Assembly (NCBI GenBank): GCA_964228885.1
Contig: CAXRCG010000121.1
Span: forward strand, 11,122 to 75,121
From: UBA4582 sp964228885
Lineage (GTDB): Bacteria; Pseudomonadota; Gammaproteobacteria; Pseudomonadales; Azotimanducaceae
Direction of reading: 5' to 3'
Length of the DNA: 64,000 bases
The translations under genes and the position numbers were made by a program. Below, in pieces: positions 24,581-33,397 of this stretch. The notes under the pieces are model-generated. The model did not search any database. It had not been told where the DNA came from and saw only the letters and a program-made list of their open reading frames with translations. Each line of letters begins with the position of its first letter. The stretch's first letter is position 1.

Positions 24581-25873
24581 TTAGTTCAGTGTTTTTGCAA
24601 GTAGCTTTGAATTGCGTTGATAGTTGTAAAGAGACTTTCTGGTTTCCGGTAATACATCGAGGGGTTCTGCCTTGAATCCGCGCTCCAGAAACCAGTGTAC
24701 CGTTCGAGTTGTCAGGACGAACAGGGTTTCGATTTCTTGTTTCTTTGCCTTTGCCTCTATTTCGGCAAGCAGGAGTTCGCCTCGATTATTGTCCCGATAA
24801 TCGGGATGAGTTGCCAGGCAGGCGAGTTCACCAATGTTGTCGAAAGGGTACAGGGCGGCGCAACCGACAATCATACCGTCTCGTTCACATACGGTGAAAA
24901 GATGGTGCTCTGACTCGAGCAATTCGCGAGAGCGTTTTACAAGTACTCCCTCTTCTTCAAGCGGAGAGATCAACTCTATAATGCCCGGCACATCCGCAGG
25001 GTTTGCTGGGCGAATTTGCTCGTAGCTTTCCCTGATTATCTGAGTGCCAGCGCCGTCTCTGGTATAAAGTTCCTCAAGCAAGGCACCGTCGTTCCGATAA
25101 CTTAACAAATGACATCGAGAGACACCCTGTTGACAGGCCGCTCTGGCGAGCTGTAATTCATCAAATTGGTTGTATTCAGGTTTACTAATCTGGTCGATTG
25201 AGAGTTCGCTTATCGGCACGCCGGTTTGATCGGGTATGCCGTTCTGTTCGGTGAAGAATATGAGTTTTGTTGCGCCCAATTCGATGGCGATAGTTGTTGC
25301 CATTTCTGTTGAGTGCATACAGAAGACCTCTCCTGAAAGCGAGTATCCAATTGGCGGGATTAGTACAACGGAAGACGCCAGTTGATGATGAATAGCGTCG
25401 GCAGTGACGTTTCTAATGGTCCCGGTATGGTGGTAGTCAGTGCCATCTATTACGCCAAGCGGTTTTGCCTTGATGAAATTTCCGGATGTGACTAGCAGGT
25501 CTGATCCGTGTTGGGGACTATTAATCAAACCCATGGACAGCCTAGCTTCGAGTTCTGACTTGAGTCTGCCGATGACTTCTTGCGCGAGGGGGAGTTGCTC
25601 TGGTTTCAGTGCACTTTTGCCTAACTCAAAATCCGCGGCGGAATTGTCGCCTGCATTCAATAGTCTCTCGCGAATTTCACCGGAGGCACCAAAGACGACG
25701 ACTAGTCGGACACCAAGGCTATTGAGTAGAACGATGTCACTTACTATGTTTGGGAAGTTCTCGTGGCTCAGCGCCTCCGATCCAAGATGCAACACAAAGG
25801 TTTTGCCTCTGTGAGCATTGATATAAGGAGAGGAATCTCTAAACCACTTTACATGGGATATATTGTCAGTCAT
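24581..25873 (-). CDS. argA: Amino-acid N-acetyltransferase (N-acetylglutamate synthase)
   Basis: 430-residue enzyme that makes N-acetylglutamate, the first step of arginine synthesis. The N-terminal amino-acid-kinase-like domain (about 1-285, start WFRDSSPYINAHRGKTFVLHLGSEA) binds arginine for feedback; the C-terminal GNAT domain (about 290-430) has CAALYPFDNIGELACLATHPDYR and the acetyl-CoA loop DNNRGELLLAEIE. Length is that of the E. coli and Pseudomonas ArgA. Immediately upstream on the same strand lie the remains of argE (stop at 25902), the arrangement found intact in Pseudomonas. Confidence 0.94.
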   Translation of the reverse strand: MTDNISHVKWFRDSSPYINAHRGKTFVLHLGSEALSHENFPNIVSDIVLLNSLGVRLVVVFGASGEIRERLLNAGDNSAADFELGKSALKPEQLPLAQEVIGRLKSELEARLSMGLINSPQHGSDLLVTSGNFIKAKPLGVIDGTDYHHTGTIRNVTADAIHHQLASSVVLIPPIGYSLSGEVFCMHSTEMATTIAIELGATKLIFFTEQNGIPDQTGVPISELSIDQISKPEYNQFDELQLARAACQQGVSRCHLLSYRNDGALLEELYTRDGAGTQIIRESYEQIRPANPADVPGIIELISPLEEEGVLVKRSRELLESEHHLFTVCERDGMIVGCAALYPFDNIGELACLATHPDYRDNNRGELLLAEIEAKAKKQEIETLFVLTTRTVHWFLERGFKAEPLDVLPETRKSLYNYQRNSKLLAKTLN

Positions 25874-25901
25874 GGTAATTGTTCACAATGTACTGAAATT
25901 C

Positions 25902-26119
25902 TTAGCGACAGTACTTCTCAATCAGGCAACGTAGTATAGCAATACTTGGATCAAGTTGGTCGAATGCGAGAAATTCATTTGGCCGGTGAGCCTTCCCAGT
26001 GGATCCAGGGCCAAGAACCAGGCTTTCCATACCTATCCCATAGCCGTCAGAAATGGTGCTTCAGTTGCAAACGCGAGGCTGCACAGGGCGACCCACGGTT
26101 CTCCTGGATGTTTGCTAGC
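25902..26119 (-). pseudogene. argE: Relic of argE-type M20 deacetylase (C-terminal part)
   Basis: Reading the minus strand from 26119, one frame gives LAFATEAPFLTAMG and then meets a TAG stop. The next frame continues MESLVLGPGSTGKAHRPNEF and reaches FDQLDPSIAILRCLI, ending TAA at 25902-25904. Together these form the C-terminal third of an M20 acetylornithine deacetylase: the FxTEAPF strand, the GPGS(I/T)xxAHxPNE(F/Y)L metal-site segment and the closing helix. The frame switch near 26042 plus a lack of any long open frame upstream shows decay. A second shift near 26110 is likely. It lies 28 bases upstream of argA, as intact argE does in Pseudomonas. Confidence 0.8.
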
Positions 26120-26580
26120 AGCCTAAGGTTATGAGTAATCTAATCACTCACCCCTCATGCATATTCATACCCTTGCGTTCTATAACGTTGGCCGTGCAGC
26201 TGATGAATTGTTCATCTCCAGTCCATTGAAGCTAAATCTGCGAATTACTAACATCTCTGAAATTGGAGCGCTTGCATGGCTCTGCAGAAAAACTGTCCTC
26301 TCAGCGAACCAGTTGTTGGGAGGCCTCAAGTAGCTTGTGTCTCGTCTAGGCTAAGGTCGACAACAAATGGGTAATTGGCATGGTCTACAGATAGGGCAAT
26401 ACGCGTATGGGATAAATCATTTTGGCCTTTAGATGTTCAAGCGGATTTAGACAGCACCGAGTGAACCCCCGGCTACTAGCATCCTTACAATTCTCTCCTA
26501 TGCCTGATGTGCCGTGGCATCGATTAAAGTGTAAGCTATTAAACGCAGATACCAGTTGAGTGACCGGATGCCGGTAACTT
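26120..26580. other. Degenerate intergenic stretch upstream of the ATPase gene
   Basis: 461 bases with no open frame of useful length. It likely contains the eroded N-terminal two thirds of the argE-type gene and perhaps other relics. A 36-codon minus-strand open segment at 26326-26436 has protein-like composition (ALSVDHANYPFVVDLSLDE) but no family I can name. The promoter of the gene at 26581 must be on the right side; none was clearly recognised. Confidence 0.4.
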
Positions 26581-28398
26581 TTGATCGCTAAACCGAGACA
26601 ATCAATTGTGACAATTCAGGACGCTAAAGATTATAAGCCAGATATCACGCTGAATCTTCGTAGTGTGCTTAATGATCTGGTAGCCGATGGCAGACTCTCA
26701 ACCTCTGATGCGGAAACGCTGAGTTTGAGAAGCCGAACCAAAGATCAACTTAAGTGGCACCCGTTAGAACTCATTGCAGAACAGGAGCCTGCCGATCAGA
26801 AGAACCCGGCCAAGCGTCTTGATCTCGAAACTCTGACGCATTGGCTGTGTGAACGCTCCAAGCAACCCTATAAGCGAATAGACCCGCTGAAAGTCGATGC
26901 CACAGTCGTGACAAAAGTGATGTCCGCGGAGTTTGCAAGGCGCCATGAATTACTAGCATTGGAAGTGCTGGATGATGAAGTGGTCATTGCCTGCGCGCAG
27001 CCCTATGTGTTCGGATGGGAAGCGACAATTATGCAGTCGCAGCCAGGAAAAGTCTTAACCCGCGTCATCGCAAATCCGGCGGATGTTCGTCGATATACCA
27101 ACGAATTCTACCAGATGGCGAAATCGGTTAGTAAGGCAAACGCTGAGGGTCTGAACACGAGTTCATTGTCGAACCTCGAGCAGATGCTAGAGCTTGGTCA
27201 CATCGATGCGATGGAAGCCAATGATGCCCATGTGGTTAATATTGTGGACTGGTTATTGGGTTACGCATTCACCCAGAGAGCGAGCGATATCCATCTTGAG
27301 CCGAGACGAGAGAAAGGCCGAATTCGATTCAGAATTGATGGTGTCTTACATCTGGTGTACGAGTTACCCTCATCCGTGATGACAGCCGTGATCAGCCGAA
27401 TAAAAACACTCGGAAGAATGGATGTCGCAGAAAAGCGTAGGCCTCAGGACGGGCGTTTGAAAACAAAGACTCAGGATGATCATAAGATAGAACTGAGGTT
27501 GTCGACACTACCTACCGCGTTCGGCGAGAAAATGGTGATGCGGATATTCGATCCTGACATATTGCTGAAGACCTTTGAGCAGTTAGGACTTGCCGATGAT
27601 GATTTTGAACGCTGGCAGGGTATGGTTAAGAACCCCAACGGCATTGTGCTTGTGACGGGACCCACGGGTTCGGGTAAGACGACCACGCTCTACTCCAGTT
27701 TGAAGCAACTGGCGACAGAAGATGTGAACGTTTGTACCATTGAAGACCCGATTGAGATGGTCGAGCCTAGCTTCAACCAAATGCAGGTGAACTCGAATAT
27801 CGATCTGCATTTTGCCGATGGTGTTCGAGCGCTATTGAGGCAGGATCCGGACATTATCATGGTCGGAGAAATCCGTGATCTTGAGACAGCAGAAATGGCG
27901 ATTCAAGCAGCATTGACGGGTCACCTGGTGATATCAACGCTGCACACAAACGATGCACCTCTCGCAATTACGCGACTACTTGAATTAGGTGTTGCGCCTT
28001 ATCTGATAAAAGCGACGGTTTTGGGCGTGATGGCACAACGCCTCGTGCGTACACTTTGTCCGCATTGTAAAACTGTGGGCGATCGTGATCCGGATGTTTG
28101 GAAGACATTGACGACACCGTGGAAAATTAAGTTACCTAACAAGGTTTACCAATCTGTTGGCTGCTTGGATTGTCGGGAAACCGGGTTTATCGGTAGACAG
28201 GGAATTTATGAGTTGTTGCCGCTGACAGATGGCATCAAACCGTTGATAAATGCTGGTGTCGACATCGGTAAACTACGCAGGTCTGCGATGAAAGAAGGGA
28301 TGAAAACCCTGAGGCTGAGTGGAGCAATGAAAGTCGCTGCAGGTATGACGACCGTCGCCGAAGTGTTACGAGTTGCACCTTTCTCAGGTACGGAATGA
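26581..28398 (+). CDS. GspE/PilB-family secretion ATPase, solitary
   Basis: 605-residue ATPase of the type II secretion/type IV pilus family. An N-terminal PilB/GspE N1E-like domain (about 1-190) is followed by the catalytic core: Walker A GPTGSGKTT (about 360-368), the Asp box TIEDPIEM near 387, Walker B QDPDIIMVGEIRD (about 421-433), the His box ALTGHLVISTLHTND near 444, and a zinc site CPHC with CLDC near 497-528. No other secretion or pilus gene lies beside it. It overlaps glnE by ATGA, a linkage found in some Gammaproteobacteria. The start is TTG at 26581 (a stop is two codons upstream); GTG at 26608 is the alternative. Which system it powers is unknown. Confidence 0.85.
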   Translation: MIAKPRQSIVTIQDAKDYKPDITLNLRSVLNDLVADGRLSTSDAETLSLRSRTKDQLKWHPLELIAEQEPADQKNPAKRLDLETLTHWLCERSKQPYKRIDPLKVDATVVTKVMSAEFARRHELLALEVLDDEVVIACAQPYVFGWEATIMQSQPGKVLTRVIANPADVRRYTNEFYQMAKSVSKANAEGLNTSSLSNLEQMLELGHIDAMEANDAHVVNIVDWLLGYAFTQRASDIHLEPRREKGRIRFRIDGVLHLVYELPSSVMTAVISRIKTLGRMDVAEKRRPQDGRLKTKTQDDHKIELRLSTLPTAFGEKMVMRIFDPDILLKTFEQLGLADDDFERWQGMVKNPNGIVLVTGPTGSGKTTTLYSSLKQLATEDVNVCTIEDPIEMVEPSFNQMQVNSNIDLHFADGVRALLRQDPDIIMVGEIRDLETAEMAIQAALTGHLVISTLHTNDAPLAITRLLELGVAPYLIKATVLGVMAQRLVRTLCPHCKTVGDRDPDVWKTLTTPWKIKLPNKVYQSVGCLDCRETGFIGRQGIYELLPLTDGIKPLINAGVDIGKLRRSAMKEGMKTLRLSGAMKVAAGMTTVAEVLRVAPFSGTE

Positions 28399-31298
28399 TC
28401 AATTCGGCTTTGGTCGCCGTGCTTGGCGAAGACGTCTCAAAATATATCGATAAACATTGTTGTGACATCGAAGCTAAGCTGGTGGAGCAGTTTAAATTTG
28501 TTTGCTACCTAAGCAATTACGTTTACAACTGTCTGCAAATTGACCCTGAGCTTGTGCTTGAATTGCTCGCGTCAGGAGATTTGCAGAGGCAATATGACAG
28601 CGATGACTATAGTTCGGTCTTTGCTAAAGTCGACCTCGATTCCATCGACTACAGGCTGCGCAAAGTGCGTCAGAGGGAAATGGTCAGGATCATCTTTCGC
28701 GACTTGACAAGATCGGCCAGCCTAAATGAAACGACAAACGATCTGTCAAGCCTGGCAGAAGCCTGTCTTAATGCTGCGCACGATATTCACTATCGAGCAA
28801 ACTGTCTGAAGTATGGGGAGCCGAAAGGCGACGGTACGGGTACTGTGCAGCAAATGACGATACTGGCGCTTGGAAAATTGGGTGCTCGAGAGTTGAATGT
28901 TTCTTCTGACATTGATTTGATTTTTTTCTACGATGAGCCCGGGTTAGCTGTTTCACCAGCCGGTAAGGAGCTGAGTAATCAGGAGTTTTTTCTGCGCACC
29001 AGTCGGCACATCATAAAGTCTCTGGATGAGGTGAGCTCCGAAGGCTTTGTTTTTCGAGTGGATATGAGACTTCGACCCTATGGTGAAAGTGGTGCGCTTA
29101 TTCTTAACAGCGTCGCGATGGAAAAGTATTTTTATGAGCAGGGGCGAGATTGGGAGCGCTACGCTTTTGTAAAAGCGCGCCCGGTTGCAGGCAATATTGA
29201 ACAAGGCAAAGCGTTTCTTTCTTGGCTGAAACCGTTCATTTATCGAAGACACCTAGATTATGGCGCACTGGAATCTCTCCGTGAAATGAAGAAGCTGATA
29301 GATACGCAAGTTGAAAACAAGCAGCATTATCATGATCTGAAATTGGGACCCGGAGGCATCAGAGAGGTAGAATTCATTACACAGGCGCTTCAGTTAATCT
29401 GGGGCGGTCGTCATCCGGAGCTTCAGACGCCGGAGATCGACTTAAACCTGAATGCTCTAGCGTCGCTTAAATTTATGCCCGAAGGAGAAGTCAGGCAGCT
29501 GCTAAATGCCTATGAGTTTTTGCGAAATAGCGAGCACGCCATGCAAGCTGAATATGATCGTCAGACCCAGTTGATTTCAACCGAACCTGCATCGCGGTTC
29601 CGACTGGCTGTGGCGATGGGTTACGCTGATTTCGATGCTTACCATGCTCAGTTGGAGACTCATCGCGGACTTGTCCGTAGCGTTTTTTCGGGATTAATGA
29701 CAGCAAATAGCGCAGAGAAACAAGCGCAGGTTGAGGGGAACCTATTTTGGCTTTCGCTTTGGCGCGATCCTTCATCGAATGATTCCGTCAGGCTGCTCGC
29801 TACTGTGGGGTTCGAGGATGCGCAAAGAACATCAAAACACTTGGGCGATTTTTCACATAAGTTGCAGAAACGCGACTTGCATGAATTGAGCAAATCGCGG
29901 GTCAATAGACTGATGCCAATATTGCTAAGTCTGGTGGCAAAAGAGTCTCAGCCGGCGATCACGCTGGATCGCCTGTTACCGCTTATTGATACGATTACCC
30001 GTCGAAGCACTTATGTGTCGTTTCTACTTGAGAACGGTGATGCGTTAAAACGCTGCGTTCATCTGTGTGCTATGAGTGATTGGATTTCAACAAGACTGTC
30101 TGAATTTCCAGTTTTACTCTACGACCTCACGGATAGACAAGTTCATGAAGTGGTACTTGAAAAGGCGCAACTCGAGCAGCAACTAAGGATTCGGTTAGAA
30201 GAAGTTGAAGAGAACGATCTTGAGCTGCAGATGGACACGCTAAGGCAATTCAAGAGTAGTGTTGTTCTGCGGATTGCGGCGCTTGAGTTGCTTGATGCGC
30301 TGCCATTGATGGAAGCGTCCGGAGCACTGAGCCACGTTGCGGAAGTAATTTTAGACAGTGTTGTTTCGCTTACGTTCGACCAGTTGGCGATCAAGTATGG
30401 CGAACCCTGCAGTGCTGAGGGACAGGTGCTGGGTCTGGGTTTTGGTGTCATTGCGTACGGCAAGCTTGGAGGGGAAGAACTCAGTTATGGTTCTGATCTT
30501 GATTTAACACTGGTTCACAATGTTGATTTAAAGGGAGAGACGAATGGTGCTAGGCGGCTGGAAAATAACGTTTATATCAATCGGTTTGCTCAGAGATTTA
30601 TTCACATACTGACTAGCTATACCCAGTTCGGCGTGCTTTATGAGGTCGATCTTCGTCTGCGACCTGGGGGTAATAAAGGGCCCCTAGTGAGTACATTGAA
30701 CGCCTTCAGACGTTATCAATTTGAAGAGGCTTGGATCTGGGAACACCAGGCGTTGGTCAGAACTCGCTTCGTTGCGGGTGCGGAAAGTATACGTAGGCCT
30801 TTTCAGTCAGTTCGGGAAGAGATATTGCGTCAGAAACGCGATGCTGTTGAATTACGTGATGCAGTGGTGACAATGAGAGACAGCATGCGAGCGCATCTCT
30901 CGAACGCAAGCGGTGACGGTTTTAGAGCAAATGCGGAATCGGATTTAGAGGCGGCAAAATTAGAGCGTATGTCCGGAGTCAGTGTGACTGGCTTTGACCT
31001 CAAACATGACCTAGGTGCAATTGTTGATATCGAATTCCTGATTCAATTCAAAATGCTTAATTCGGCCCACAAGCACCCACTGTTAACCCGCTGGACAGAC
31101 GTGATGCGTCAGCTTGATGACCTTGCCTTACACCAGATTGTTGATGAAAAAGATAAAAAGCAACTGCAGCAAGCCTACCTTTCTTATAGAGCAGCAGTAC
31201 ATTATCAGTGGTTGGGTGGACAAATTATATCTTTTGAAAAATTGAACGAGTTTCGTCAGCAAGTGATGAAAGTCTGGCATGACCACTTGGGCACCTGA
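28395..31298 (+). CDS. glnE: Bifunctional glutamine synthetase adenylyltransferase/deadenylase
   Basis: 967-residue enzyme that adds or removes AMP on glutamine synthetase in response to PII and glutamine. Two nucleotidyltransferase domains are visible: the N-terminal deadenylylating one with GARELNVSSDIDLIFFYDE near residues 164-182, and the C-terminal adenylylating one with GGEELSYGSDLDLTLVHN near 692-709. Each is followed by its helical partner (LGPGGIREVEF near 317). Both Asp pairs are intact and the length is typical. The ATG overlaps the stop of the upstream ATPase gene by four bases. GlnE follows the same nitrogen signals as PtsP in this window. Confidence 0.96.
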   Translation: MINSALVAVLGEDVSKYIDKHCCDIEAKLVEQFKFVCYLSNYVYNCLQIDPELVLELLASGDLQRQYDSDDYSSVFAKVDLDSIDYRLRKVRQREMVRIIFRDLTRSASLNETTNDLSSLAEACLNAAHDIHYRANCLKYGEPKGDGTGTVQQMTILALGKLGARELNVSSDIDLIFFYDEPGLAVSPAGKELSNQEFFLRTSRHIIKSLDEVSSEGFVFRVDMRLRPYGESGALILNSVAMEKYFYEQGRDWERYAFVKARPVAGNIEQGKAFLSWLKPFIYRRHLDYGALESLREMKKLIDTQVENKQHYHDLKLGPGGIREVEFITQALQLIWGGRHPELQTPEIDLNLNALASLKFMPEGEVRQLLNAYEFLRNSEHAMQAEYDRQTQLISTEPASRFRLAVAMGYADFDAYHAQLETHRGLVRSVFSGLMTANSAEKQAQVEGNLFWLSLWRDPSSNDSVRLLATVGFEDAQRTSKHLGDFSHKLQKRDLHELSKSRVNRLMPILLSLVAKESQPAITLDRLLPLIDTITRRSTYVSFLLENGDALKRCVHLCAMSDWISTRLSEFPVLLYDLTDRQVHEVVLEKAQLEQQLRIRLEEVEENDLELQMDTLRQFKSSVVLRIAALELLDALPLMEASGALSHVAEVILDSVVSLTFDQLAIKYGEPCSAEGQVLGLGFGVIAYGKLGGEELSYGSDLDLTLVHNVDLKGETNGARRLENNVYINRFAQRFIHILTSYTQFGVLYEVDLRLRPGGNKGPLVSTLNAFRRYQFEEAWIWEHQALVRTRFVAGAESIRRPFQSVREEILRQKRDAVELRDAVVTMRDSMRAHLSNASGDGFRANAESDLEAAKLERMSGVSVTGFDLKHDLGAIVDIEFLIQFKMLNSAHKHPLLTRWTDVMRQLDDLALHQIVDEKDKKQLQQAYLSYRAAVHYQWLGGQIISFEKLNEFRQQVMKVWHDHLGT

Positions 31299-31352
31299 TC
31301 TTTCACCGTGTCTGGCGATTGTTGGCTATGCTAACCGGTGAAACTTACCCCT

Positions 31353-31382
31353 TTGTCAGTGTAAACTACAAAATTCTTAAAT
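31353..31382 (+). promoter_or_regulatory. Candidate sigma70 promoter of ilvE
   Basis: TTGTCA (31353-31358) and TTAAAT (31377-31382) are separated by 18 bases and lie just before the ilvE ribosome binding site. The -10 is a weak match and the predicted start leaves a very short leader, so the call is tentative. Confidence 0.3.
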
Positions 31383-31399
31383 TTAAAAGGTTATAGGCA

Positions 31400-32362
31400 A
31401 TGTCTGCAGCATTTGATGACAGAGATGGTGTCATCTGGATCGATGGTGAATTGGTGGATTGGCGTGAAGCAAAAGTGCACGTGCTAACACACACATTACA
31501 TTACGGTCTAGGTGTGTTCGAGGGTGTTCGTGCCTATTCCACGGATAAGGGCCCTGTTATATTCCGGCTTGACGATCACACCAATCGGCTGTTTCGTTCT
31601 GCACATATACTCAATATGGAAATACCCTTCTCCAGAGAGCAAATCTCCGAAGCGCAGAAGTTGGTGATTCGTGAGAACAATTTAGACGAAGGATATCTTC
31701 GCCCTATGTGTTTCTACGGGTCAGAAGGCATGGGATTGCGGGCAGAGGGTTTGAAGACGCATTGCATTATCGCTGGTTGGGAATGGCCTAATTACATGTC
31801 ACCGGAAGCAACCGAGGAAGGCATAAAGGTTCGTACATCATCTTTCACGCGACATCACGTTAACATTACGATGTGTAAAGCAAAAGCCAATGGGAACTAT
31901 ATTAATTCGATGATGGCATTAAAAGAAGCGATTGATTCTGGTTGTGATGAAGCGCTGCTGCTGGACAACGAAGGCTACGTGGCTGAAGGCAGTGGCGAAA
32001 ATGTATTTCTCGTTCAAAACGGCCAGCTGGTCACGCCTGAACTTACATCCTGTCTTGAAGGTATTACTCGCGCCACAATTTTTGATCTAGCGGCGGAACT
32101 AGGCTTGAACGTAGCGGAAAGGCGTATTACGCGCGATGAAGTATACGTCGCCGACGAAGCATTTTTTACTGGCACTGCGGCCGAAGTCTTGCCGATCCGC
32201 GAGCTCGATGGTCGCATCATAGGCAGTGGGTCGCGCGGTCCAATCACTGAACGTTTACAAACAATGTACTTTGATCAGGTTAGAGGCAAGCGCTTGGAAC
32301 ATCCGGAGTGGGGTGGTCATGTTTATCTTGAAGGAAAGTCTAACAAAGGCAACGCCGCTTGA
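31400..32362 (+). CDS. ilvE: Branched-chain amino acid aminotransferase
   Basis: 320-residue PLP aminotransferase class IV that performs the last step of valine, leucine and isoleucine synthesis. Seen are LTHTLHYGLGVFEGVRAY (near residues 30-47), the PLP lysine in CKAKANGNYINSMMALKEA (near 158-176), and EGSGENVFLV with GITRATIFDLA further on. It follows glnE with a 100-base gap and ends overlapping the TTG start of waaF by four bases (TTGA), which ties it to the LPS operon. The same ilvE-waaF order occurs in P. aeruginosa. Confidence 0.95.
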   Translation: MSAAFDDRDGVIWIDGELVDWREAKVHVLTHTLHYGLGVFEGVRAYSTDKGPVIFRLDDHTNRLFRSAHILNMEIPFSREQISEAQKLVIRENNLDEGYLRPMCFYGSEGMGLRAEGLKTHCIIAGWEWPNYMSPEATEEGIKVRTSSFTRHHVNITMCKAKANGNYINSMMALKEAIDSGCDEALLLDNEGYVAEGSGENVFLVQNGQLVTPELTSCLEGITRATIFDLAAELGLNVAERRITRDEVYVADEAFFTGTAAEVLPIRELDGRIIGSGSRGPITERLQTMYFDQVRGKRLEHPEWGGHVYLEGKSNKGNAA

Positions 32363-33393
32363 GTTCAACACTGGTCGTCGGTCCATCTTGGGTGGGTGAT
32401 ATGATCATGGCGCAGACGCTATTCAAGCGTTTGAAGTCACGGAATGCTGACCAGCGGATTGATGTGCTTGCGCCGAGAGCGAGTCTGCCGATGGCCAGTC
32501 GAATGGCTGAGGTCTCTGGAATATTTGAGTTCGATGTCAGTCATGGAGAGCTTGGTCTTGCCTATCGACGGTCGCTGGCAAAAAAACTTTCAACAAGCGG
32601 CTACGACCGAGCCATTGTGCTACCTAATTCGCTCAAGTCAGCGCTAGTACCTTTTTTTGCAGGTATACCTACGCGTACCGGTTTTAGAGGTGAGTATCGA
32701 TATGGGTTGATCAATGACATGCGCCTGTTGGACAAGCGACGTATGCCCCGAATGATCGATCGGTTTGCTGCGTTGTCTGCGCTTGACTCGTCAGAGGTCG
32801 AGCCGCCAGATTTTTCCGAATATCCAGTTTTGAAGGTAGATATCGACCAGCGTGAACGTCTGCTTGGCCAGTTCAATCTAAAGACTCGGCGACCAGTTGT
32901 CGGACTTTGTCCCGGAGCAGAATTTGGCGAGGCTAAACGTTGGCCGGAGCGGCACTATGCGGTGCTTGCTGCCAAGCTGGTTGAGAAGGGGGCAGAAGTA
33001 TGGATTTTTGGAGGTGCTGCCGATAAGCCAGTTGGACGTGCGATTGTTGACTTTGCTTCCTTGGCTGCTCGCAATCACATTGCTGACCTAACCGGCAAGA
33101 CTTCGCTAATTGATGTCGTTGACCTGATGGGTCAATGCGCCTGCGTTGTGTCTAACGATTCTGGTTTGATGCATGTATCAGCAGCAATTGGTTGTCACAC
33201 AATTGTACTTTACGGCTCTACTTCACCTGACTTTACGCCGCCCCTGACCGAGCGGGTTGATATCGCGAACTTGTCGCTTGATTGTAGTCCCTGTTTTAAG
33301 CGATCTTGCCCGTTGGGGCATATGGATTGCCTGAATAATTTGCACCCGGCGCGAGTGTTAGCGCTGGTCACACCGATCATTGAGGCGAGTTGA
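32359..33393 (+). CDS. waaF: ADP-heptose--LPS heptosyltransferase II
   Basis: 344-residue GT9 family enzyme that adds the second heptose to the LPS inner core at the cytosolic face of the inner membrane. It has the usual start LVVGPSWVGDMIMAQTLFK, the sugar-nucleotide region CPGAEFGEAKRWPERHYA near 179-196 and the C-terminal SNDSGLMHVSAAIG near 265. The start is TTG overlapping the ilvE stop as TTGA; an ATG alternative does not occur before the conserved N-terminus. First gene of the core locus, followed by waaC after four bases. Confidence 0.94.
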   Translation: MSSTLVVGPSWVGDMIMAQTLFKRLKSRNADQRIDVLAPRASLPMASRMAEVSGIFEFDVSHGELGLAYRRSLAKKLSTSGYDRAIVLPNSLKSALVPFFAGIPTRTGFRGEYRYGLINDMRLLDKRRMPRMIDRFAALSALDSSEVEPPDFSEYPVLKVDIDQRERLLGQFNLKTRRPVVGLCPGAEFGEAKRWPERHYAVLAAKLVEKGAEVWIFGGAADKPVGRAIVDFASLAARNHIADLTGKTSLIDVVDLMGQCACVVSNDSGLMHVSAAIGCHTIVLYGSTSPDFTPPLTERVDIANLSLDCSPCFKRSCPLGHMDCLNNLHPARVLALVTPIIEAS

Positions 33394-33397
33394 CTTT

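Noticed and set aside
25946..26134. 62-codon plus-strand frame upstream of the ATPase gene
   Set aside because: It is antisense to the argE relic and its open frame follows from the relic's codons.
26326..26436. Short minus-strand segment with ALSVDHANYPFVVDLSLDE
   Set aside because: Protein-like but 36 codons only, with no start and no family I can name; noted as possible relic, not called.
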